From: an uncultured Bacteroidales bacterium
Lineage (GTDB): Bacteria > Bacteroidota > Bacteroidia > Bacteroidales > Bacteroidaceae
Direction: 5' to 3'
Assembly (NCBI GenBank): GCA_902788315.1
Contig: CADAJS010000016.1
Span: 1 to 64,000 of the forward strand
DNA: 64,000 nt
Shown here: piece after piece, positions 54,205 to 61,315 of the stretch
Layout: every line of letters starts with the position of its first letter
How positions within the stretch are numbered: position 1 is the first letter of the stretch
Position numbers and translations under genes: made by a program
The notes under the pieces: generated by a model
What the model saw: only the letters and a program-made list of their open reading frames with translations
Database searches by the model: none
What the model was told of the DNA's origin: nothing

Positions 54205-54459
54205 ATGGCAAACCACAAATCATCCTTAAAGAGAATCCGCCAGACGGAGAAGAGAAGGTTGCACAACAGGTATTACGCCAAGACGATGCGTAACGCTGTG
54301 CGCAAACTGCGTGCCACCACGGACAAGGCCGCAGCCATCGAGATGTTCCCCAGCGTACAGAAGATTCTGGACAAGCTGGCCAAGACCAACATTATCCACA
54401 AGAACAAGGCTTCGAACCTGAAGTCCAAGTTGGCTGCACACATCAACAAGCTGGCCTAA
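54205..54459 (+). CDS. rpsT: 30S ribosomal protein S20
   Basis: This 84-residue basic protein of the small ribosomal subunit starts [19 protein letters not shown] and has the expected all-helical pattern with ANxKSSLKR and a C-terminal AAHINKLA. It binds 16S rRNA early in assembly. It follows tRNA-Glu in the same transcript and is followed by a strong terminator. Confidence 0.98.
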   Translation: MANHKSSLKRIRQTEKRRLHNRYYAKTMRNAVRKLRATTDKAAAIEMFPSVQKILDKLAKTNIIHKNKASNLKSKLAAHINKLA

Positions 54460-54490
54460 GCCCTGCAACATTCTCAGAGCATCCCTATAG

Positions 54491-54541
54491 CAGAAGGGTA
54501 ACCATGCCGTAATCGGCCCGTGGTTGTCCTTCTGTTTTTTT
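54491..54541 (+). terminator. Intrinsic terminator of rpsT
   Basis: CAGAAGG (from 54491) pairs with CCTTCTG (to 54534), with an inner AACCATG/CGTGGTT pairing, followed by seven T (54535-54541). This is the clearest rho-independent terminator in the window. Confidence 0.88.
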
Positions 54542-54589
54542 ATTCTCCACAGCCCCCTCCATTTCAGGTGCCACACCTCACCCGTTCAC

Positions 54590-54645
54590 GGAGCACGCTC
54601 CACCCGCCCACGGAGCACGCTCCGTCCGCTCATGGAGCACGCTCC
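54590..54645. repeat. Three-copy 22-bp array (core GGAGCACGCTCC)
   Basis: The core GGAGCACGCTCC is identical at 54590-54601, 54612-54623 and 54634-54645, exactly 22 bp apart, with different 10-bp linkers. This is the third locus of the family. The rest of the 54542-54812 gap has only two small perfect hairpins (54686-54707 with arms GCAAGCAG/CTGCTTGC; 54733-54748 with arms AGCACT/AGTGCT) and no gene. Confidence 0.92.
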
Positions 54646-54812
54646 GTGGACAGGCGAAGTGTAATCGGGGGAAAAAGGGGGTACGGCAAGCAGACACTCC
54701 TGCTTGCTGTAATTCTGAGGCGAGCCACGTGTAGCACTGCTGAGTGCTGCGTTTAAAAAAGAAGGCGATGGCGTGCCGATGATACAATTTTACCAAAAAG
54801 ATGAGATATTTC

Positions 54813-54844
54813 TTGCACTACATGAAATAAATTTCATATCTTTG
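54813..54844 (+). promoter_or_regulatory. Promoter of the oxidoreductase gene
   Basis: TTG at 54813-54815 and TATCTTTG at 54837-54844 are separated by 21 bp. Transcription should start near 54851. A near-palindrome around 54822-54836 (TGAAATAAATTTCA) overlaps the spacer and may be an operator. Confidence 0.65.
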
Positions 54845-54909
54845 CAGATGAAACGTATAAATATCAGTTGCAAGCGTACTAATTTTAACAAAAAAATATC
54901 ATTAGTGTT

Positions 54910-56331
54910 ATGTCAACAAGAAGAGAATTTCTGAAGGGCGTGGGTCTGGCCACCGCAGGCTTGTCCATGAATCCCGCCAGCGTGTTCGCCATGACCTCGG
55001 GCGAGACGAAGCAGGCCAAGAGCGAGAAAGTAAAGATTGCCTACATCGGCATCGGTAACCGCGGACAGCAGAACATCGACGAGTTTGCCAAGACCAACAT
55101 GGTGGACGTCGTGGCCCTGTGCGACGTGGATATCAAGGGAAAGCAGTGTGAGAAGGCTCTCAGTATGTATCCCAATGCCAAGCGCTTCACCGATTTCCGC
55201 AAGCTTTTCGAGGAGTATTCAGACCACTTCGACGCCGTGGCTGCCAGCGTACCCGACCACATTCACTTCTTCGTAGCCATGATGGCACTGAAGTATGGCA
55301 AGCACATCTATCTGGAGAAACCCATGGTGCGCACATTCCAGGAGGCCGAGCTGCTCATCGAGATGGCAAAGCGCCATCCCGAGATAGCCACACAGGTGGG
55401 CAACCAGGGCCACTCGGAGGCCAACTACTTCCAGTTCAAGGCATGGCAAGAGGCTGGCATCATCAAGGACGTCACCGCCGTCACCGCCCACATGAACAAC
55501 GACCGCCGCTGGCACAAGTATGACCCCGATATGATCAAGATGCCCGAGGGCGACCCCATCCCCGACGGCATGGACTGGGATACGTGGCACGGCGGAGTGC
55601 GCTATCATAACTACAGCGCCAAGTTCCACCAGGGCGACTGGCGCAGCTGGTACGACTTCGGTATGGGCGCACTGGGCGACTGGGGTGCTCACATTCTGGA
55701 CACCGTCCACGAGTTCCTCAACCTGGGCCTGCCCTACGAGATCAACCTGCTCTACTCGAAGTGTCACAACGAGTTCTTCTATCCCTACTCGAGCACCATC
55801 CTCTTCCGCTTCGGCGCTCGCGGCAACATGCCTCCCTGCGACGTCACGTGGTACGACGGTGTGGAGAACCTGCCGCCCCTGCCTGCCGGCTACGGAAAGA
55901 GCGAGCTGGCCGCCGGCATCCCCACGACAAACCAGGGCGTGTATAAGGAGGAGAAGCTCAATCCGGGCAAGATCATCTACTCGCGCGACCTTATCTTCAA
56001 GGGCGGAAGCCACGGCAGCACACTGAAGATCATCCCCGAGGAGAAGGCCAAGGAGATGGCCGACAAGCTGCCCGAGGTGCCCAAGAGCCCGAGCAACCAC
56101 TATGTGAACTTCCTGCGCGCATGTCAGGGTACGGAGAAGACCCGCTCGCCGTTCGAAATCAACGGCGTGCTGAGCCAGGTGTTCTGCCTTGGCGTCATCG
56201 CCCAGCGCCTGAACACGCAGCTCTTCTTCGACCCACGTACGAAGCAGTTCACCAACAATGCCTTCGCCAACGCCATGCTCTCCGGCATGCCGCCCCGCCG
56301 CGGATGGGAAGACTTCTACAAGATCGACTGA
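54910..56331 (+). CDS. Tat-exported Gfo/Idh/MocA-family oxidoreductase
   Basis: This 473-residue NAD(P)-dependent sugar oxidoreductase has a twin-arginine signal with RREFLK (Arg4-Lys9) and a hydrophobic stretch to about residue 27, so it is folded with its cofactor before export to the periplasm. The Rossmann segment AYIGIGNRGQQNIDEF lies at about 44-59, and the EKP motif is IYLEKPMV. The C-terminal alpha/beta domain contains the expected GALGDWGAHILD and a long insertion typical of the periplasmic GFO subgroup. Its next gene is a DUF1080 lipoprotein. In Bacteroides such pairs act on 3-keto-glycosides (oxidation and cleavage), which is my inferred role. The substrate is unknown. Confidence 0.88.
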   Translation: MSTRREFLKGVGLATAGLSMNPASVFAMTSGETKQAKSEKVKIAYIGIGNRGQQNIDEFAKTNMVDVVALCDVDIKGKQCEKALSMYPNAKRFTDFRKLFEEYSDHFDAVAASVPDHIHFFVAMMALKYGKHIYLEKPMVRTFQEAELLIEMAKRHPEIATQVGNQGHSEANYFQFKAWQEAGIIKDVTAVTAHMNNDRRWHKYDPDMIKMPEGDPIPDGMDWDTWHGGVRYHNYSAKFHQGDWRSWYDFGMGALGDWGAHILDTVHEFLNLGLPYEINLLYSKCHNEFFYPYSSTILFRFGARGNMPPCDVTWYDGVENLPPLPAGYGKSELAAGIPTTNQGVYKEEKLNPGKIIYSRDLIFKGGSHGSTLKIIPEEKAKEMADKLPEVPKSPSNHYVNFLRACQGTEKTRSPFEINGVLSQVFCLGVIAQRLNTQLFFDPRTKQFTNNAFANAMLSGMPPRRGWEDFYKID

Positions 56332-56373
56332 GAAAGAACGGCGTTTTAAAGTTTAAAGTTTAAAGTCAGACAT

Positions 56374-57159
56374 ATGAAGAAGACATCAATCATCCGCATG
56401 GCACTGGCAGCTATGGCCATCGGAATCATTACCCCCTCGTGTGCCTCCGCTCCGAAGGATGAGGTGGCCGAGGCGCTCGCTATCAAGACCAGCGGCCAGG
56501 ACAACGTGCTGTCGAAACAGGAAAAGAAGGCCGGATGGGCATTGCTCTGGGACGGCGAGACCACCAACGGATGGCGCGGAGCCAAGATTCAGAACTTCCC
56601 CGACCACGGATGGAATATCGAGGACGGCGTGCTCAAGGTGGAGAAGGCCAACGGTGCCGAGAGCGGCAACGGCGGCGACATCGTCACCGAGCGCAACTAC
56701 CAGAACTTCATCCTGAAGGTGGACTTCAAGATTACCGAGGGTGCCAACAGCGGCATCAAGTACTTTGTGGACCCCGACATGAACCTGGGCGAGGGCAGTG
56801 CCATCGGCTGCGAGTTCCAGATCCTGGACGACCTGCGCCACCCCGATGCCAAGCTGGGCGTGAAGGGCAACCGCAAGCTGGGCTCCCTCTACGACCTGAT
56901 CCCTGCACCGGAGGACAAGCCCTTCGACATCACCACGTGGAACACCGCCCTCGTCTATGTCTGCGGCAACCATGTGGAGCATTGGCTCAATGGCGTGAAG
57001 ATGCTCGAGTATGAGCGCGGCACACAGGAGTGGGACGCTCTGGTGGCCTACAGCAAGTACAAGAACTGGCCCAACTTCGGCAACCGCGACGGACGCATCC
57101 TCCTGCAGGACCACGGCGACGAGGTCTGGTTCAAGAACGTGAAGATCAAGGAACTCTGA
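56374..57159 (+). CDS. DUF1080 (3-keto-disaccharide hydrolase-like) lipoprotein
   Basis: This 261-residue lipoprotein has its signal ending ITPSC (Cys about 25). The body is a DUF1080 concanavalin-like domain: [62 protein letters not shown] and [25 protein letters not shown]. Some members hydrolyse 3-keto-glycosides formed by a Gfo/Idh/MocA partner, and the partner gene is 42 bp upstream. A strong hairpin follows. The catalytic residues cannot be checked by eye. Confidence 0.85.
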   Translation: MKKTSIIRMALAAMAIGIITPSCASAPKDEVAEALAIKTSGQDNVLSKQEKKAGWALLWDGETTNGWRGAKIQNFPDHGWNIEDGVLKVEKANGAESGNGGDIVTERNYQNFILKVDFKITEGANSGIKYFVDPDMNLGEGSAIGCEFQILDDLRHPDAKLGVKGNRKLGSLYDLIPAPEDKPFDITTWNTALVYVCGNHVEHWLNGVKMLEYERGTQEWDALVAYSKYKNWPNFGNRDGRILLQDHGDEVWFKNVKIKEL

Positions 57160-57182
57160 TTCCTTCCATACCATCCGCAGCA

Positions 57183-57217
57183 AGGGCATGCATGGAGCCC
57201 GCCTCCGTGCATGCCCT
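57183..57217 (+). terminator. 15-bp hairpin terminator after the DUF1080 gene
   Basis: AGGGCATGCATGGAG (57183-57197) pairs with CTCCGTGCATGCCCT (57203-57217) around CCCGC, with one wobble, followed by a short T-rich stretch. It separates the oxidoreductase/DUF1080 pair from the GH92 gene. Confidence 0.75.
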
Positions 57218-57269
57218 CGTTTTCCTATACGATACATAAATAAATCATACACACATAACACAGCGACAC

Positions 57270-59594
57270 GTGAAAAAGTATATCCTCAGCCTCATGGCCC
57301 TGCTCTCCGTAGCGGGGCTGCGTGCTATTGACGACCCCGTACAGTATGTCAATCCCCTCGTGGGCTCCCACTCGAAACCCAGCCTCTCTACGGGCAACAC
57401 CTATCCCGCCATTGCCGTGCCCTGGGGCATGAACTTCTGGACACCGCAGACAGGCAAAATGGGCGACGGATGGGCCTATACCTACGATGCCGAGAAGATT
57501 CGCGGCTTCAAGCAGACCCACCAGCCCAGCCCCTGGATCAACGACTACGGACAGTTCTCCCTGATGCCTGTGGTGGCCGATGCCCCTGTCTTTGACCAAG
57601 ACCAGCGTGCCAGCTGGTTCTCCCACAAGTCTGAGGTGGCCAAGCCTTATTATTACAAGGTGTATCTGGCCGAGTATGACATCACCACCGAAATCTCTCC
57701 CACCAGCCGGGCAGCCCTCTTCCGCATCAAGTACGATGCCAGCCCGAAGCAGAAGTATCTGGTGGTGGACGCCTTCGACCGCGGCTCTTATGTGAAGATC
57801 ATTCCCGAGAAGAATCAGGTGGTGGGCTACACCACGCGTAACAGCGGCGGCGTCACCGATAATTTCCGCAACTACTTCATCCTCCAGTTCGACCGCCCCT
57901 TCACCTACACCGCCACCGTCGATGAGGGCAATATCAAGGCCGGCACCCTCGAGATGGCGAGCAAGCATGCCGGAGCCATCGTATCCTTCGACACCAAGAG
58001 CAACTGTAACGTGCAGGTACGCGTGGCCAGCTCGTTCATAAGCCCTGAGCAGGCCGAGCAGAACCTGAAGGAGCTGGGCCAGCTCTCCATGGAGCAGCTC
58101 ACCGAGCTGGGACGCACCGAGTGGAATCGCATCCTCTCGCGCATAGACGTCCAGGATCAGACGGATGTCGATCGCCTGCGCACGTTCTACAGCTGTCTCT
58201 ACCGTTCCGTCCTCTTCCCCCGCACTCTGCACGAAGTGAACGCCCAGGGACAGATCATCCATTACAGCCCCTACAACGGCCAGGTGCTCCCCGGTCCGCT
58301 CTATGGCGACACGGGCTTCTGGGACACCTTCCGCGCCCTCTTCCCGCTGGTCAACCTCGTCTATCCCGAGATGAGCAAGCAGATGCAGGAGGGCTGGGCC
58401 AATGCCTACAAGGAGAGCGGCTTCCTGCCCGAATGGAGCTCGCCCGGACACCGCGACTGCATGGTGGGCAACAACTCGGCATCCGTCGTGGCCGACGCCT
58501 ATCTGAAGGGCATCCGCGGCTATGACATCGAGACGCTATGGGAAGCCGTTGTCCACGGAGCCAATGCACAGCTCGACCGCACGGCCAGCGGACGCCGCTG
58601 CTGGGAGGAGTACAACCGTCTGGGCTACGTCCCCTACGACAAGATCCGGGAGAGCGCTGCCCGCACGCTGGAGTATGCCTTCGACGACTGGAGCATCTAC
58701 AAGCTGGGCCAGGCACTGGGCAAGCCCGAGAAGGAGATTGCCGTCTATGCCGAGCGCGCCATGAACTACCGTAACCTCTTCGACCCCGAGCACAACCTGA
58801 TGCGCGGCAAGATGGAGAATGGCGAATGGGTCCCCGACTTCAACCCCTTCAAGTGGGGCGACGCCTTCACCGAGGGCAATAGCCTCCACTATACCTGGAG
58901 CGTGTTCCACGACCCGAAGGGACTCATCAACCTGATGGGCGGACGCGACACCTTCAACCACATGCTCGACACCGTCTTTGTCCTGCCGCCCATCTTCGAT
59001 GAGAGCTATTACGGCAGCGTCATCCACGAGATTCGCGAGATGCAGATTATGAACATGGGCAACTACGCCCACGGCAACCAGCCCATCCAGCACATGATCT
59101 ATCTCTACGACTGGAGTGGACAGCCCTGGAAGACCCAGTACTGGCTGCGCGAGACGATGAACCGCATGTACAACGCGAACTTCGACGGATACTGCGGCGA
59201 CGAGGACAACGGCCAGACCTCGGCCTGGTACATCTTCACCGCCATGGGCTTCTATCCCGTCTGCCCCGGTTCGGGCGAATATGCACTGGGGGCCCCATAC
59301 TTCCAGAAGCTTACGCTGCACCTGCCCGGCGGCAAGGACGTAGTCATCAACGCACCGCAGAACAGCGATGCGAACCGCTACGTACAGCGCCTCACAGTGA
59401 ACGGCACGTCCTATGAGAAGAACTACGTCCGCCACACCGACCTGCTCCAGGGCATGACGATGGACTACAGCATGACAGACACTCCTAACACCACACGCGG
59501 CACGGATGTAGAGGCTGCGCCCTACTCTTTCTCCGACGAGTATGTGCCGGCAAAGAAGAGCAAGAGTAAGAGCAAGAAAAACAAGAAGAAATAA
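57270..59594 (+). CDS. GH92 alpha-mannosidase
   Basis: This 774-residue exported glycoside hydrolase has a signal peptide (MKKYILSLMALLSVAGLRA). The N-terminal beta-sandwich (about 20-260, with YVNPLVGSHSKPSLSTGNTYPAIAVPWGMNFWTPQ in adjoining parts) and the C-terminal (alpha/alpha)6 barrel are those of GH92. GYCGDEDNGQTSAW holds the catalytic acid/base pair Asp644 and Asp646, and GSPGHRD-like SSPGHRDCMVG lies near 390. GH92 are calcium-dependent exo-mannosidases with alpha-1,2, -1,3, -1,4 or -1,6 specificity. The start is GTG. The tail is a Lys/Ser-rich KSKSKSKKNKKK. The next gene is a GH76, which points to alpha-mannan breakdown. Confidence 0.95.
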   Translation: MKKYILSLMALLSVAGLRAIDDPVQYVNPLVGSHSKPSLSTGNTYPAIAVPWGMNFWTPQTGKMGDGWAYTYDAEKIRGFKQTHQPSPWINDYGQFSLMPVVADAPVFDQDQRASWFSHKSEVAKPYYYKVYLAEYDITTEISPTSRAALFRIKYDASPKQKYLVVDAFDRGSYVKIIPEKNQVVGYTTRNSGGVTDNFRNYFILQFDRPFTYTATVDEGNIKAGTLEMASKHAGAIVSFDTKSNCNVQVRVASSFISPEQAEQNLKELGQLSMEQLTELGRTEWNRILSRIDVQDQTDVDRLRTFYSCLYRSVLFPRTLHEVNAQGQIIHYSPYNGQVLPGPLYGDTGFWDTFRALFPLVNLVYPEMSKQMQEGWANAYKESGFLPEWSSPGHRDCMVGNNSASVVADAYLKGIRGYDIETLWEAVVHGANAQLDRTASGRRCWEEYNRLGYVPYDKIRESAARTLEYAFDDWSIYKLGQALGKPEKEIAVYAERAMNYRNLFDPEHNLMRGKMENGEWVPDFNPFKWGDAFTEGNSLHYTWSVFHDPKGLINLMGGRDTFNHMLDTVFVLPPIFDESYYGSVIHEIREMQIMNMGNYAHGNQPIQHMIYLYDWSGQPWKTQYWLRETMNRMYNANFDGYCGDEDNGQTSAWYIFTAMGFYPVCPGSGEYALGAPYFQKLTLHLPGGKDVVINAPQNSDANRYVQRLTVNGTSYEKNYVRHTDLLQGMTMDYSMTDTPNTTRGTDVEAAPYSFSDEYVPAKKSKSKSKKNKKK

Positions 59595-59596
59595 AG

Positions 59597-59638
59597 TCCC
59601 CACTCCCCCTCCCCCTTCCTCAGGGGGGGGGAGGAAGG
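59597..59638 (+). repeat. C-rich/G-rich hairpin between GH92 and GH76 genes
   Basis: CCTTCCTC (59614-59621) and GAGGAAGG (59631-59638) are perfect complements around a G-rich loop, with a C-rich left flank. It is the fourth member of the hairpin family also seen at 4442, 19071 and 32189. Confidence 0.55.
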
Positions 59639-59654
59639 TATTAGTTCAGATACA

Positions 59655-61055
59655 ATGACACGATTCCTCTTATGGTTTGCAGGGGTGGTCTGTGCCGGAC
59701 AACTGTCGGCGCAGACCATCTCCTATACCGACGCCGACGAGTGGCAGGCCTATGACGATTTCAACCGCGTCTTTCTCGACACCCGTAAGTACATCTATCG
59801 CGACTATTCCGACCGCCCCAATGCCGTGGACCGCTGGGGCGGCGCAGCCGCCATCTGGTGCCAGGCCATCTATTACGACATGGCCGTGAATGCCTATCGG
59901 CGCGCCCTCCAGGAGAACGACGCCACCCGCATGGCCAAGTACCGCCTGCTGGCACAGCGCATCTACAATGGCGAGAAGACCCAGTACTGCAACTTCGACT
60001 TCGACAACTGCAATACGAACACCGGCTGGTTCGTCTATGACGACATCATGTGGTGGACCTGCGCCCTGGCCCGCGCCTACGAACTGTTCGGCACGTCGGC
60101 CTATCTCGCCTATTCCGAGAAGAGCTTCTGCCGCGTATGGTACGGGTCGAAGAAGGTGGGCGACGACGGCTCCTATGCCGACCCCGCCCGCTTCGAGGGC
60201 CGATACGCCGGAGGTATGTTCTGGGAGTGGCAGCCCATCGACAGCCCCAAGCCCCACCAGCCTGGCGACTTCCGCTCGGCATGCATCAACTTCCCCACCG
60301 TCATTGCCGCCTGCACCCTATATAATCTGGTGCCCGACGGACGTACCGCCCCCACCACGGACTACCCCACACGCCAGACACGCGAGTGGTATCTGGAGAA
60401 GGCACGCGAGGTTTATGACTGGGCCCACTCCACACTGGTCTCGAACGGGCGAGTGGCCGACGGCATCCACGGCGGCGGCCCCGAGTGGAAAGACCACCTC
60501 TACAACCAGGCCACCTACATCGGCGCCAGCTGCCTGCTCTATAAGATTACGGGCGAAGCCAAGTATCTCGCCAATGCCCGGCGGGCAGCCGACTACGTCT
60601 TCACCTCCATGTGCTCCAGCTACATCCTGCCCTTAGAGACGGGCGTGGAGCAGGGCATCTACTGCGCCATCTTCGCCCAGTACCTCCACATGCTGGTCTA
60701 TGACTGCGGCCAGACACGCTATCTCACCCACGTCAGGCGCAACATCGAGCGTGGATGGACCCGGCGCGACACCGAGCGCGGAATCTCCAACTGTAACTTC
60801 AACGTCACCACGAAAGCCGACGAGCGCGTGGAGAGCTATACGGCCAGCGGCCTGCCCGCCCTGATGCTCCTGTTCCCCGTGGGCGACAGCCAGACGGCAG
60901 TGGAGCCTCAGCCCGCCCGCGACGAGGCTGCCGCCTCACGTCCCGTCTATAGTCTCGACGGATGCCTGGTGAGAGCCTCTGCCCTGCCCTCCGACGTGAG
61001 CAGCCTCCCCCGAGGCATGTATATCTCCGGCAGGCACAAGATGCTGGTTAAGTGA
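59655..61055 (+). CDS. GH76 alpha-1,6-mannanase with T9SS sorting tail
   Basis: This 466-residue exported protein has a signal peptide (ending QLSAQ). The (alpha/alpha)6 barrel carries the GH76 catalytic pair in VYDDIMWWT (Asp129, Asp130). Other motifs are GGAAAIWCQAIYYDMAVNAYRR, GGMFWEWQP and LYNQATYIGASCLLYKI. It should cleave alpha-1,6-mannan backbones internally, for instance of fungal cell walls. The C-terminal 60 residues (VYSLDGCLVRAS to GMYISGRHKMLVK) are a T9SS type A tail, so the enzyme is placed on the cell surface. DNA of the tail end is repeated downstream. Confidence 0.93.
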   Translation: MTRFLLWFAGVVCAGQLSAQTISYTDADEWQAYDDFNRVFLDTRKYIYRDYSDRPNAVDRWGGAAAIWCQAIYYDMAVNAYRRALQENDATRMAKYRLLAQRIYNGEKTQYCNFDFDNCNTNTGWFVYDDIMWWTCALARAYELFGTSAYLAYSEKSFCRVWYGSKKVGDDGSYADPARFEGRYAGGMFWEWQPIDSPKPHQPGDFRSACINFPTVIAACTLYNLVPDGRTAPTTDYPTRQTREWYLEKAREVYDWAHSTLVSNGRVADGIHGGGPEWKDHLYNQATYIGASCLLYKITGEAKYLANARRAADYVFTSMCSSYILPLETGVEQGIYCAIFAQYLHMLVYDCGQTRYLTHVRRNIERGWTRRDTERGISNCNFNVTTKADERVESYTASGLPALMLLFPVGDSQTAVEPQPARDEAAASRPVYSLDGCLVRASALPSDVSSLPRGMYISGRHKMLVK

Positions 61056-61220
61056 GCGCCAAGAGTCAAGTCCTGCTTGAACTCTTGACCGAGCGCGAAG
61101 CATCTCGAACAAAGTTCAAGATGTTGGTTAAGTGAGCGCCAAGAGTCAAGTCTTGCTTTGGCTCTTAGACAAATGTGACGCATCTCGCTCGCGTCAAGAT
61201 GCTGGTGCGATAGTCGCTCC
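61036..61220 (+). repeat. Direct repeats at the 3' end of the GH76 gene, about 80-bp period
   Basis: The word CAAGATGCTGGTTAAGTGAG, which encodes the last residues and stop of the GH76 protein, begins at 61036. It recurs with one change at 61117 and in part at 61195, giving periods of 81 and 78 bp. Each unit holds AGAGTCAAG and a nearby near-complement, so each can form a small hairpin. The gap 61056-61315 contains no other gene. Confidence 0.75.
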
Positions 61221-61315
61221 GGCATCTTCTCGCTTCAGGTAAAAAGAAAGAGAAGGAGAAGAACGTTCAAGTCCCACCAGCATCCAGTTGCAGTAAAACA
61301 GGCATCACGGCCGCT

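Noticed and set aside
54686-54748. Two small perfect hairpins as possible small RNA
   Set aside because: No promoter or terminator is associated with them, and stems of 6-8 bp are common by chance at this GC content.
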